Positions 1-13,752 of a stretch of 64,000 nt of DNA are shown here, piece by piece; position 1 is the stretch's first letter, and the number at the start of each line of letters is the position of its first letter. This stretch comes from Leucocoprinus leucothites (Eukaryota > Basidiomycota > Agaricomycetes > Agaricales > Agaricaceae). The position numbers and the translations under genes were made by a program. Location of the stretch: positions 1,116,001-1,180,000 of the forward strand of contig JAACJO010000013.1 in assembly GCA_013368445.1 (NCBI GenBank). Direction: 5' to 3'. A model generated the notes under the pieces. It was given only the letters and a program-made list of their open reading frames with translations. It did not search any database and was not told the DNA's origin.

Positions 1-137
1 AAGGGCCCCATTGCCCTTTTATCGACTCAGTGGCCCCCATCAGCGGTGCAGACGGCGCATCCGAGATGCCCATCCCCCTGCAGTCCGGCACGGAAACGCG
101 GTTCGACGGGGCACCACCCTCCGCGGCGAGGATGTGA
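1..137 (+). CDS. Possible 3' end of a gene entering from the left
   Basis: Reading frame 3 is open from the window edge to a TGA at 135-137, giving about 44 residues with a GC-rich, host-like codon pattern (acidic, Ser/Pro/Gly-rich tail). No motif is recognisable and so short an open frame could be chance. The sequence loses this composition right after the stop, which is the only support. Function unknown. Confidence 0.2.
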   Translation, partial: GPHCPFIDSVAPISGADGASEMPIPLQSGTETRFDGAPPSAARM

Positions 138-513
138 TAACAACTTAACAAGTGGGTGTGAAATGGGAAACGGGTGTTAATAGCGGATTCAAGCGGGCGA
201 ATCGGCGAAGAAAAGGCGTCGGGGATGAGTGTGTGTGTAATTATACATAGGTTTCGCAGCGGTGCGTTGTGCATTTGGCGTAGGGGATCCGTCAGGCCCT
301 ACTTAGTCGGTCCCAACGGTGGAGCATTGAGGCTGACGGATGTGGAGAGCCGAGGCAAATCTTCTGAGCAGCACTATAGATCCAATGGATTGGTAAGACA
401 GGGCTTGAGAATATTCGAAGGACGCAAGATAACTAAAGCACAGAAGGATGTCAATGAAACCCCCCAAAAATGGGAATGAATTCAACAATTCGATGTTTGA
501 TCGATCATACTGA
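138..513. other. Intergenic, nothing recognised
   Basis: No coding frame, RNA gene or repeat recognised. Short open frames on both strands overlap each other and show no domain. Confidence 0.5.
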
Positions 514-1461
514 GGACGTATTCTCATATCTTTGATAATCCACAATTAGAATGAAACTGTCCATTCTGTCTTCGGGGTGTAAATGATGAATGATACCTGA
601 GAAAATGGCGGCTGTTAGTCACAGAACCGGGCTTGTCGCCGGTGGTAAACATTTCCTGAGCATCTTCCAGCGAGAGTTTGACCTGAAGGAAAACGTCATC
701 GCGGCAGAGTCAAGGGCTGAGCGTTGATAATGCGCCTAAACTGCCTTGTCTTCGGCCTGGTCACATTGTTTTAACTTGAATATGGTGCATCTTGGCGTGT
801 ATGATACCGAGAGTATATTCAGGGCTTGCTTCGTTGAAGACCAGAGTCATGTTGTGTCTCAATAGATAACGGATAACGGATAAGATTTGAATGGCCGTGT
901 GTTCGTCGGCAGATAATGGCGTTTGGCCGCGCCCTATAGACATGCCGAATGTTGACGGTAAGTATGGAAGACAAGTATGATTAAAGTACACTGTCAATAG
1001 ATGGATCGAAAGAAGCCTATATGTCGACAGTTCGTATTGCATCCTGAATTTGTCAGGGCACAGAAATCTCTCGGAACCCGTTGTTACCGACTCGAGTATG
1101 TTTGTTTTAGAGACTTTTGTCCTAAAAGACGTGATATGTTGTGGTTTTGTTTTGATCCTATTTTTATCATTCAAGCCCAATCCCTGAACCATCTGCACTT
1201 CGTCTTAAGAATAATGCTACCCACGTCGATTTCATCCCAAACCTTAGGATATTGTCATTATCACAACTATCGACGGGCCTCGAAAGACCCATGTATGGTT
1301 TGAATATTCACTTTAGTGGAATAGTTTCATGACGAGATGTTGTGATTCTAACCTGAGGGAATTAGAGAACTGTTTGCCGATTTCTCTCAAGAGCGAGGGT
1401 CATATAAAGACCCGGTACTCCGATTGAGACTAATTTGGTAGCCTCAAAGACACTTTCTTGG
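514..1461. repeat. Tandem duplication, copy 1 (948 bp unit)
   Basis: The block opening with GGACGTATTCTCATATC at 514 recurs at 1462 and the two copies stay collinear to the end, for example the TAACCTGNGGGAATTAGAG stretch near 1350 and again near 2328. By eye identity is roughly 80-90 %, with scattered substitutions and a few small indels. No convincing ORF is conserved between the copies, so I read this as duplicated non-coding DNA upstream of the GMC oxidoreductase gene. Confidence 0.85.
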
Positions 1462-2432
1462 GGACGTATTCTCATATCTTTGATAATCCACAATAAGAAT
1501 GAAACTGTCCATTCTGTCTTTCTGGATGTAGATGATAAATGATACCTGAGAAAATGGTGGCCGTCAGCCACTTAACCGGGCTTGTTGCCGGTGGTAAACA
1601 TTTCCTGAGTAACTTCCAGCGAGATCTTGACCTGAAGGGAAGTGTCCTCGGGGCAGTGTCAAGCGCCGAGCGCTGAGAAGGTGCCTAAACTGCCTTGCAT
1701 CCAGCCTGGTCAAATTGGTTTGACTTGAATATTGTGCATTTTGGTGTGTATGACACCAAGAGTACATTCAGAGCTTGCTTCGCTGAAGACCGGAACCATG
1801 TCGTGCTCCAACGGACAACAGATAACTGATAAGACCTGGACGACCGTGAGTTTCAAACCGGCAGATACTAATGGTGCTTGGCAACAGTGCCCTGCAGACA
1901 TGCCGAGTGTCAGCAGAGTAATTATGGTGGATAATTATGACTGCAATGTCAATAGATTAATCGAAAGAAGCCTACATGCCGACAGCTTGCATTGCATTCT
2001 GAAGCTGTCAAGGCACAGAAATATTTCGGAACACGTTGTTACCGACTCGAGTATGTTTGTTTCCGGGACTTTTGTCCTAAACAGGTGCGATAGCTGTTGT
2101 GGCTGTTGTGGTTTTGTTTTGACCCTATTTTTATCATTCAAGCTCAATCCCTGAACCATCCGCGCCTCATCTCAAGAAGAACGCTACCCCCGCCAATCTC
2201 ATCCCAAGCTTTGGGATAGAATTATCATCATAGCAACTGACAGACCTCGAAAGACCCATGTATGTTTTATGACTGGTTGAAAATTCACCTCAGTGGAGTA
2301 GTTTCATAAGGAGATGTTGCGATTCTAACCTGGGGGAATTAGAGGGCTGTTGGCCGATTTCTTTCATGAGCGAGGGTCACATAAAGATCCGATACTCCGA
2401 TTGAGACTAATATGGTAGGCTCGAAGACACTT
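1462..2432. repeat. Tandem duplication, copy 2, abutting the GMC promoter
   Basis: Second copy of the 948-bp unit. Its tail (CTCCGATTGAGACTAAT near 2396) is followed directly by the proximal promoter of the gene at 2687, whereas copy 1 ends at the start of copy 2. The gene therefore has a doubled upstream region. The copies are clearly diverged, so the duplication is not recent. Confidence 0.85.
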
Positions 2433-2620
2433 CCTCCGCTATGTTGTTGATTTCGAATCTAGGTTCGATCTTCCAACCACCACGGACGGTCACCGTATCC
2501 GACACCCACGTTCTTTGTTCAGCTTGTCAAACATATCGAACTGCACTCATTCCAGATACGTGTTATCCCGCAACAACAATATCAACTGAAATCAGATGCG
2601 ATGCTGCTCCCCCGCAACAG

Positions 2621-2627
2621 TATAAAA
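2621..2627 (+). promoter_or_regulatory. TATA box of the GMC oxidoreductase gene
   Basis: TATAAAA lies 60 bp upstream of the chosen ATG at 2687, a normal spacing for a fungal TATA-driven gene with a short leader. Confidence 0.55.
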
Positions 2628-2686
2628 CCTCAATGGGGTCTTCAGTCTCAGCACCAATTTCAGCTCTCCTCAAGTTTTGGGTCAGG

Positions 2687-5075
<2,389 letters not shown>

Positions 5076-6086
5076 TTTCATCATCTTCCTTTACCGCCTA
5101 TAAATACTAGTAGTTGCTTCAGTCGTTCGCACGTTGTTGGAGTTAGTTGGTTTGCTGTAATTATGTATTCCAGTGGTTTAAATTAATATATATATATATA
5201 TGGAATATTTCATGATGCAAAGGATTCACTAATCAGCACACAAGGCACGAATCCGACGGGATTTGTTACATTGACCTGGTTCGTAGTTTCGAATACTAGA
5301 TCAATGGGGGGTTGCACTCCTCTTTAAGCAAGTTTGAGGTTCAATTGACTTCCAGTAATATGAATTCCAATCGTAGCACATAGCCAAATTGCTCTCGTGC
5401 TTGTTCGACTCGTAATAAGCCTACACGATCTAGTTGACCTTGCGTACCTAGTGGGAAGGACTCCGTTCATTTGTAGCGGAAGAATTGTTATATTTTAGGT
5501 GCTTCGGGATGAATGGCTAAATAATTAACCCAAGCACCGATACTTCACTTCCCATCTGCATCATATAAATTCTACTAACAGCAGATTGGAGTTTCACAAC
5601 AGTACCTACCCGGCATCCCGTGTATTCAAATTTCGGACGACTTCAAGTGATATCCGCGCGCCATCTGAGTGACTATGGGCATTGATTCACGTCTGCGTTG
5701 TATTCTTACAATTCCAACATTATAGCCAGTACATATGGGTATGTAATCTACTAGATTCTCGACATTGGTATACAGAAGCCAAACATCGAGAGGCCCGGTA
5801 AAGGGCAAACATTCGCCGGTGTTACCACCAGCAAACGACAGGCAAAAGAGCCAGGACAGACGAAACGATAGTACGTCTAGCATTACAGCGAAGGCGAGGC
5901 TGTGATGAGGAGTGGGTGTGAAATGGGTGGTGTTGGTTAGATGGGAGAAATGCGTCAAGTATGAAGGTGCGTGTATGGAGGTCGAGGTGGTAAGCAGAAG
6001 GTAATAGGTCCCGAGTATACAAAGCAGTTGATATGTCCAAGCAGGCTGATCCAGCGAGATGACGAATTACCAGACTCTCATCTCAC
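5076..6086. other. Intergenic region with a TA microsatellite
   Basis: Holds an alternating TA tract at 5185-5201 just after the GMC gene and no convincing gene. Open frames on the minus strand at 5626-5958 and 5822-6040 overlap in different frames and show no domain. The region serves as 3' flank for two convergent genes. Confidence 0.5.
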
Positions 6087-7159
6087 TCACGGCATCCCCC
6101 TCCCCGCCAAAAGCCTCTCTCTCGCTAATCGCATCGTCTCCCTCAACTCTGGACTCTCCCACGCATTCTCATCCTCCCTCATAATACCTCTCGTAACAGA
6201 ATCAGCAGAAAAAGCTTTCGTATGTGTTCGTCTCGGTGTTGACGTGAGTAAAGGGTGACTTGAGTTATTACTTGCTTCGTAAAAGTGAGTTTGGGCACGA
6301 GATCGTTTCGTTCCGCGACGGAGGGAACCTGTCCTTCCGATTGATGATGATGATGTACGGTTATCTTCTTCCTCTTCCCAGACGCCACTGCCGTCGTCGA
6401 ATTCGTCTTCTTTGGCGTCGCTCAGAACTACGATCTCTCGACTCAATGCTCGTTTTCCTTCTTCGATTAGCTGCGAGAGTTTGTCTTGGATCCAGTCCAT
6501 CTGAAGGTTCATTAGCGTCGGCCATAGAGGGAGGATTGTGGATTCTGTGGCGTACCTGATCATCACCACCATCTTCCTCTCCTCGTCCAAAATTAAATTC
6601 TGGTGGCTGTACGTGGGTAGTACTGGGTCCGGCACGTCCAGGACTCGGAGCAGTTTGAGGTCGTGCAAGACGAGGTCTCCGTGTTCGCCGTATACTACGC
6701 TGAACAGCCTTTCTCCGGGGTGTAGTAGCGGAGGCGGAGGCAGAAGGAGGGGTGACATGTTCGGCGGGAGGGGAAGGATAAGATACAGGTGTCCATTCAC
6801 GTTCTTGATACGGCGGTGGAGGTGGGAATTGTTGGGCTGATCCATTCTCGGAATCAGGACTGGCGGGATCAGCCGTTTCGATGGCGTGAGGATCTTTTCC
6901 ACGACCTCGCCAGCTTGAAATAGAACGCATGGCATTAGGTCTGAGGTGTCTATATTTGAGAGAGAGATTGATTGATTGGTACTTACAGTCGGTAAACGGT
7001 GAGGCCGACTGCCGTTCCGATGAGGGCAGCGTTGACGGCTGTTGAGACGATGGAACCTGCGAGACCACGGCGTTTCTTGGAGGGAGGGGGGAGCTCTATG
7101 TGGAAGAGGAGGAAGATGCGTTCGATGAGTATGGTTGTTCGGGGAAGGACGAGGAGCAT
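6087..7159 (-). CDS. Hypothetical protein with N-terminal membrane segments
   Basis: Not recognised by name. Exons 7159-6987, 6949-6556 and 6500-6087 join in phase (GT-AG introns of 37 and 55 nt) to 326 residues. The first about 60 residues hold two hydrophobic stretches (ILIERIFLLFHI and AGSIVSTAVNAALIGTAVGL) separated by a basic KKRR. They suggest an N-terminal membrane anchor or hairpin. The rest is low-complexity and charged: a proline run ending PPPPPY (about 100), an Arg/Pro-rich segment, a helical stretch starting MDWIQDKLSQLIEEGKR (about 190), an acidic patch and a C-terminal helix ending LLAGRGMP. The PPPY-like motif could bind a WW domain; that is inference. Start chosen because upstream in-frame sequence has no better ATG. 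Confidence 0.75.
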
Positions 7160-7296
7160 GATGAGTGAATGGTTGGAATGAAAGTGTTGAGGAAGTGAAT
7201 ATCAAATCCACTGAGATGGGCCCGAGGGCGAAAGAAAGAAAGGTGAAGAAGTAATCAAGTGATAGTGAGAGAACGAAAAGATATGAGGCTGAGATA

Positions 7297-7825
7297 TCAG
7301 CCTGCGGAAGGATTTAAAGGCACAAGTTCAACCAACACGTGTGGTGAGCATGGACTCTGGAGAGCATGGAGAGCACCTGCGGCGCGAGGCAAATAGCGCC
7401 ATGAAACACGAAAAAGAAAAAAACCCTACAACCCAAGATGAGGCACACACACACACACCTTCTTCATACATGGATGGTACGTTTACAATTTCTGCAGTGT
7501 GTTTGAGTGGTGGATCAAGATATCCACGAGTAGAGACCAGGGTCGTCGTCGATTGAGTAGTGGTTTCTGCAAATGCTGGCTCCCAACCACGTTTCAAGCT
7601 TTTCGTCGGCCTAGACGAGGAGGAAGAGAAAGAGGGTGTAGGTGAGCTTGCTAATCGGTCCCCCATGCTGGACTCTTCTTCTATGACAGGTCCCGGCTCG
7701 GAGTTCCCAAGTTCGCCGGGGGGTAGAGATGCAGGTTGAAGAGAAGAGGAGGAATATGTTGAGGAAAAGGGATTTGGGAGACCGGGGACGGAGAAACTAA
7801 AGGTAAAGGGGAAGGAGACGATCAT
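7297..7825 (-). CDS. Small Ser/Pro-rich hypothetical protein
   Basis: Exon 7825-7459 and exon 7376-7297, joined across a GTGTGT...CGCAG intron, give 148 residues in phase. The sequence is Ser/Pro-rich with a compact segment KSLKRGWEPAFAE followed by STTTLVSTRGYLDP (about 78-105). I believe similar RKRGWEPxFAE segments occur in Agaricomycete hypothetical proteins, but I cannot check this. No catalytic motif. It would be transcribed in the same direction as the gene at 6087-7159, 138 bp upstream of that start. Without splicing the frame runs on to 7328, so the second exon is a judgement. Confidence 0.5.
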
Positions 7826-8191
7826 TATTATTGGAGAGCTGTAGCTGGATGGTGGCGAGAGCGCATGGCCTCATTTCTAGAGTGGCATAACATATCCAAA
7901 CATACCATCGCGCGTTGTTTGCGTGTTGTTTGGTTATCAGCACAGGGATGTCAGTTAGATGCTATGATAGTAATCGGGTTAATGAGTTGCGATTTGAAGT
8001 GCACGGCCGGATGAGTGCCTTTTGGTCTCTCCGGGTTTACGCTCACGTGGAGTGTGTGCTCTGTCAAATAGATGACACTCCCATTCAAATCAGTGTGTGG
8101 TCATTCGTATCGTCGTTAGTAATCCACTTCCAAAGACTAGATATAATCCACAAGTTCCCACTAACCGATCCAAGGAATTATCTTAATCATC
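7826..8191. promoter_or_regulatory. Divergent intergenic region with E-box
   Basis: Separates the minus-strand gene starting at 7825 from the GST at 8192. It contains a CACGTG palindrome at 8044-8049, the core site of bHLH regulators, about 145 bp upstream of the GST start. No gene seen. Confidence 0.35.
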
Positions 8192-9000
8192 ATGGTCTTA
8201 CAACTCTACGGCTTTTTCGGTTCTACCTGCACAAAACGAGTCGCCATCGTGCTTCACGAGAAAAAAATCCCCTTCCAGTTCCACAACGTCGATCTCGCAA
8301 AGGGCGAGCAGAAACTGGCTGAGTTTAAAGCGAAGCAGCCATTCGGACAGGTTCCTTACATCGTAAGCATTCAAATAGTTGTTGTGATAGAGGTGTGTTG
8401 ACTGGGTATGCGATAAAGGACGACGAAGGCTTCACTATATTCGAGAGTCGTGCCATCGCTCGTTACTTGGACGACAAGGATACCAATCCCCAAACAAAGC
8501 TGATCCCTCAAGACCTGAAGAAACGTGCAGTCTTTGAACAAGCAGCTTCAGTCGAGCAATCAAACTTTGACTATATTGCTGCACCCCTTGTCTATGAGGT
8601 TCTCATCAAGAAGTAAGTCAACATCCCCAGTTCTCAAATTATCATCACTCAAATTAGTTGTCGTCAGACGCTATGGCTTAGAAACTGACACTGCAAAGGT
8701 CGCTGAGCTTACGGGCCGCTTAACTCAAAAGTTGGACGTCTATGAGCGGATCCTGTCCAAGCAGAAATACCTCGCTGGTGATGTATGTCCCTTTCACTAG
8801 TATAATTTGATGTTTTAGCTAATCCCCGACTTCAGGAGCTCACTTTAGCCGATCTGTTCCATCTTCCCTATGGAGCTCTCCTGCCCGTTGCTGGTGTCTA
8901 CCTCATCCAAGAACGTCCAAACGTTGCGAGGTGGTTCAACGAGCTTTCCAGCCGTCCAAGCTGGCAGGCTGTCAAAGACAAAGTAGAGAGTGTCGCTTAG
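8192..9000 (+). CDS. Glutathione S-transferase
   Basis: Cytosolic glutathione S-transferase, expected to conjugate glutathione to electrophiles or detoxify peroxides. Exons 8192-8362, 8419-8612, 8668-8782 and 8836-9000 give 214 residues, the normal family length. The N-terminal thioredoxin fold starts MVLQLYGFFGSTCTKRVAIV and carries the cis-proline segment FGQVPYI (about 51-57) and the glutathione-binding FESRAIARYL (about 64-73). The all-helical C-terminal half contains YLAGDELTLADLFHLP (about 157-172), the capping-box region. The overall pattern resembles fungal phi/GstF-like proteins, with Ser11-Cys13 near the active-site position; the class is inferred. It ends 73 bp before the convergent SIN1 gene. 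Confidence 0.93.
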
Positions 9001-9073
9001 GATAAGACCATGTATATATGGACCTGTGAGAAAAACCATCATAATACAATAGCCTTTTTCGCCATACACCATA

Positions 9074-12000
9074 TCATACAACCTGCCTCGACCTCCTAGA
9101 CTTATTCACAGTCCCAGACCTCTCCAACGAACTCTTCAAACCCCTAATTGTCGCCACGATCTCCGATGCCATCTTTGGATTCTCAGCTTCGAAATCATAC
9201 CGCTTCGTCGTACCACCACCACGCGTAAGAACAATTTTGAATGTAGATGAGGATTTGGATGATTGTTGACAATCTGCGATGGTTTTGATGTGATAAGAGG
9301 AGGTTCGGCCGCTGTCGAACACGTTTTTGGCTTTGTTGCTCGAAGGCATGATCTGATGTAAAGAGTGAATATATTGGGAGGGCACGGTAGAAGGGAAAGA
9401 CGTACGTGGACCCATTCGCCGTCGACAGCGAGTGTTCGGGGTTGGCGAGCGACGAGCATGGGCATCTTGCGGTATATTGTATATTTCTGTACAAGGACTA
9501 AGTATGGTTGTCAACAACAAGTGGGTGTAATCTCACCTTGTACGCCGCGGTATAATCGAGAGGTGTTGTATACTGTATCTCCGGCGTATCCGAGTGCTTG
9601 AATATCGACGCTAACAAAAAGTATAAGTCAACAAAGTAACCGCGAAAACAAAAAACGCTACCATTAGGATCCGTAGTCCTGCCAACCCCCTTCACAATAT
9701 CCCCTCCTAGCGTAGGCAAAGCACTCCGTTTAACCAACAACAACTCCCTCTTTCCTTGCAAACTCGCAACAGTACGATCAAGAGGAATTAAAATGCTCCT
9801 ATCAGCCAAAAGCAACGCATATTCTTTGGGATTGGGTAGTTTTCGACGACGACAGACCATCTCTAGTGCTTCTTGCATATACATCCCCGCAGACCTAGGC
9901 AGCACAAGATTTAGCCAATTAGTAAACCGAACAATGGGCATCTTACACGGGAATAGTTGTGGAAATGTGCCCAGCATCAGCCATATCAACACGAACACGT
10001 AAAAAGATTTGTGGACCATGACTAGTCGATGGACCGATTGAAGTTGAAATTGGCGCCGATGCCCCATTCCAGCTCATGGTGAGGAGACTGGGCGCACCGA
10101 CGGCGGAGGGTGCGACTTGGTTTGGTACGGCGAGTTTATCGGCCTGTTTCTTGATGGTTTTGATGGGTCGTTGGATTTTGGTTTCGATTTCTCGGTTTTG
10201 TTTGACTGAAATGTAATGATTAGGTACTAAGTGGGCAGTGTTGAGAGGGTTGACGTACTTTGAGCAGGTGTAGCTTCGAGGATCGCGTAGGCGTCTGCAT
10301 TGAATTTGACGATCTTGCCCAGTCGATCGGGAGCTGGATAGTCCCAGTTCAATACTCATGAAGACAAAAGCAGAATGGAAAGATCAACGCACGAGGGAAA
10401 TCATCATCCACTTCTCCATCATCTTCAGCAAGTCTTAGTATCCATCCACAAGCGGATATCCGGTCCTCCCATTTAGGATCAGAAGGTCCACTCAGCCCTT
10501 CATCCAACTTTGGTAACCACCCTTCCTCCCAGAACGTCCACAAAGCAAACCCAATAACCTCTTCGACAGTAGCATCCCTCGATATCGTAAGATCCATAGG
10601 TTTCCCAGCGGGACGTTTTGCATGGGGGAAGTAGACCGAAACGGTGGTGGATGCTGGTGCACTTCGTCCAGAAACAGATGCATAGGTTTCCGTGAATGGG
10701 TTGGATGATTTCCCCCCATTGAGCATTCCGGATAAAGCGGATTGTTGAGGTTTGATAGGAGGGACTTTTTTGCGCGCGAAGAGGTTGTCGGGAGCGAGTG
10801 GTGAGGATTGTTTAGTAGATCCACCGCTGGCGGAGCGGTTCCGGAGAGCGGTGGGGCTGATGGCTTTGCCTGTAGTGTCCTCGACGCTTACAGCTGGTGT
10901 CAACATTTCAAAGTTTTTGTCAACTGAGAGTGAATCCTTGCGAGGTTGGGGGATGACATGACCGGTTTCGGAGACGGGGCTTAGGCGGGTTCGGAGGCGG
11001 GTATTGGCGTTGTAGGATATGGGTGCAGAGGAAGCGGATATAGAGTTGGTGCCTGCTGAGAGGACAGAGATGTCATCAGAGAGATCGGAGGTCATGGTCG
11101 TCCGAGTGGCTGCAAAGTCACTTTTTGGAAGAGAGGGTTAGGATATTAAGCCAGACAAGGTGAAGTGAGACTCACGGATCGAATTCATATACCTCGTCTA
11201 CGACATCTCGTGTTCTACTTGGCCCGAAATCGCTGTCTTCTGAAGACTCATCACTTGACTGAGGTTGTGCCTCGTCTTCAGAGGAAGAAAAGCTGCGAAT
11301 TTGAGGAACGGGTGCTGGTACGGCCAGCGCGCCATTGGGTCCACGATTAGCAGCCATACGGGCTCTACGTCTTCTCTCCATTTCAGCGGCGCCCTTGAAT
11401 TTGGGCACGAATTGTACCACCTTTTGAACGGGCGCTTCCTCTACTGTGGATGGGCCCTCAATTGTAACCTCGGGCCTTGGCGATGAACCCTCAGAACCAG
11501 TCATTGCAGGAGGAGCTGTGAGAGAATGAGTTGGTGGTGGTGGTGGTGGAAGCGGTCCATCTGGTACTTTAGGCCAATCTGCGGCATTGACAGCTGCAAT
11601 GTCTTTGGTGGTAATAGATGAGAGTGAAGAAGTGTCTTGAGCAAGTGTAGAAGTCGATATATGGTGCCGTAGAGCGGCTTGGGGGACCTCTGGGTTTGAT
11701 TTGGATGCACGCTTGGAGGTTGAAGCTCTCTTTCCGTGGACACGGAGTCCTAGACCGCCTGATTTGCCTGCCATGATGGTTTGGGTATATTTCAACTTGG
11801 CACCTGGAAAGCCGGAGGGGCGTTCTGATTCGTCGTCGCTGATCTGGGGGCTCTGAGGCATGTTGAGCTCTGGCCATCTGTCAGAGTCTGCGAGGGTTGC
11901 ATGGGTGATGTAGGGGTTGGAGGTGTAGGAGGGGTCGAAGGCGATGATTCTGGAGCCGTATAGGTCCTCGACCTCTCGAAGATACGACAAGCGGATGTTG

Positions 12001-12083
12001 TGTATCAAGTAACTGGAGAAAGTAGTTAGTATATATTCAGTAAAGATGTAGAATACTTGCTCGGTGTCGCTTATGATGGACAT
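9074..12083 (-). CDS. SIN1: TORC2 subunit Sin1/Avo1 homologue
   Basis: Adaptor subunit of TOR complex 2, which presents AGC kinases to TOR at the plasma membrane. Exons 12083-11176, 11120-10393, 10333-10259, 10205-9947, 9894-9662, 9610-9537, 9486-9406 and 9352-9074 are in phase, 878 residues. The N-terminus carries LIHNIRLSYLREVED and SRIIAFDPSY, typical of Sin1. A long Ser-rich acidic linker follows. The CRIM domain (about 465-655) includes STTVSVYFPHAK and VEEVIGFALW; the Ras-binding-like segment (about 657-735) includes MYMQEALEMVCRRRKL; the C-terminal PH domain (about 745-878) includes KIVLTRGGGTTKRYDFEAEN. Oddity: residues 10-24 are encoded by a stretch that looks like an intron (see findings). 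Start ATG 12083; another in-frame ATG lies 21 nt upstream. Confidence 0.93.
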
Positions 12084-12410
12084 AGCTGGTACATTACAGA
12101 ACAAGGGGCAGTGGTCGGTCCAATATCATTCCCCGATCATGGGAACATCTTCCTCCTTTTGGCCTCTACTTGCACTTGGTCCTTGTTAAAACAGCACCAC
12201 CACCGAGAACGAACAGACTACTTGAATACTTGGAATTCTAAGCTTTACGTATCACAACCCGACTCTGCTTTGAATTGTGCCATCATCTCGAGCGCAGATG
12301 TGAACTGGAATTCTGTTTTGGTCATATGCCAGGGCTTCAATTGGTCACCGGTTACTGGCAGAACTTGGCTAGCCCTGCCGTCGGAACTTCCTTTATTACA
12401 AACCAACAGC
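12084..12410. promoter_or_regulatory. Shared 5' region of SIN1 and the transaldolase gene
   Basis: 327 bp between divergent start codons. No clear TATA box or other motif that I would defend; it holds both promoters by position. Confidence 0.4.
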
Positions 12411-13679
12411 ATGGCAACCTCTCTTCTGCAACAGCTGCGCTCTCTTGTCGTCGTCGATGTGGACTGCATGGATCCGGATGTGGCAAAGAGGCATACTACC
12501 CAGGAAGAACAATTCCATGATATGACTTCTAATCAAGCGCTCGTCTTGACAGAAACTATTAAGCCAGAGAATGAAGGTCTTATTAAAGAGGCGATTGGTT
12601 ATGTGCAGAGCAAGAACTTGGATCAGGACCCGGATACTTTCAAGATGGATGTTTTGGATACCATTGTATGTGTGCTCGTTGCCATAGATAGTATCGTTTC
12701 GATGACCTTCGATTTATTGGTGTTTAGACTGTATTGCTCGGAAAGCGAGTCTTACCCTACCTCAAAGGAAGCGTGCATGCACAAACGTCACCTTCGGTTG
12801 CGTATGACACTGAAAAGACTATTGCACATGCAAAGAAGCTGGTCGCTCTTTTTGCCGAGCACGGAATTCCCAAGTACGCTCCAGACTAGTATTTACTTCG
12901 GATATGTTTTACTGATTCTTATAGGGAACGCGTCTGTATCAAGATACCTTCGACCCCAGAGTCCATTCTAGCTTGTCAATATCTACAGAAAATCGGCATT
13001 CAAACCTTGGCTACGACTTTGTTTTCACTTCCCCAAGCTTTGGCTGCTTCGCAAGCGGGATGCAAATACGTTGCTCCATACTTCAATGGTATTATTCCCC
13101 AACATTGTATTGTTGTGAGTATGTTGCTGAACAAGAGGGATAGAGCTCCGCGTGCACTTTCAAAAGTCAACGTGGAAGGAGTATGCCAATCCTGCGACCG
13201 AACATCCCATGAGTCAAGTGATACTCTCGATTGTTGCGGCGTTCCGGGAAATCAAATCTAGTACTTTAGCTTTACCTGCAAGGTGCGTTGAGTGTTTGGT
13301 TCCACGTTTGCAATGACTGATTTGGCTGTAGTATTGTTACTCCAAATGAAGTGGTTGCTCTGGCGTCGTTTCAACCCCACCATATTACAATCTCCGGTGG
13401 TGTTTTGGACCAGCTTGCAGCTCTGCCTACGATTCGGGAGATCGAACCTACACCATGTACAACAGACATCGCATCTTTCTTAGGTATGAGCTGTATCATC
13501 TGGATTAATACCTGATATAATGGGTGGCTACAGGAAAAAACTATTTAGCTGACGGAGGTCAACTCCTTCGCGAGGCGATTACGACGGATGTAGAGACACA
13601 AAGGAAAGTAACAGATGCGCTTGCGATCTTTGACGACTGTGAAAGAAAGACGAAAGAGTTCCTTGATACCGTACTTTGA
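12411..13679 (+). CDS. Transaldolase-family protein
   Basis: Alpha/beta-barrel enzyme of the transaldolase family, which moves a dihydroxyacetone unit between sugar phosphates in the pentose phosphate pathway. Exons 12411-12665, 12728-12873, 12925-13088, 13144-13282, 13332-13483 and 13534-13679, in phase, give 333 residues, the usual length. Key features are the Schiff-base lysine in RVCIKIPSTPES (about 139), the preceding LVALFAEHGIPKE helix, GIQTLATTLFSL, and the C-terminal ISGGVLDQLA. The N-terminal DMTSNQAL replaces the canonical substrate-loop DATTNPSL, so this may be a divergent paralogue (fungal transaldolase-like group) rather than the housekeeping TAL1; specificity is uncertain. Divergent from SIN1, convergent with the proteasome gene 73 bp downstream. 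Confidence 0.85.
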
Positions 13680-13752
13680 GTGCAGCGAAGGTTTTCATTA
13701 TTGTTACAACTGGAAATTACAGATAGGTATGCAATGCAAGAGACGGCCAGTT

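Noticed and set aside
761..1303. Overlapping ORFs on both strands in the first tandem repeat, partly conserved at 1710-2159
   Set aside because: They occur on both strands, change frame between the copies and show no domain. The conservation follows the duplication itself.
2441..2686. Upstream in-frame ATG at 2441 as start of the GMC oxidoreductase
   Set aside because: It lies before the TATA box and would place 82 residues without signal-peptide character ahead of a good signal peptide.
5626..6040. Minus-strand ORFs of 110 and 72 residues downstream of the GMC gene
   Set aside because: They overlap in different frames and have no motif, no supported introns and no promoter signs.
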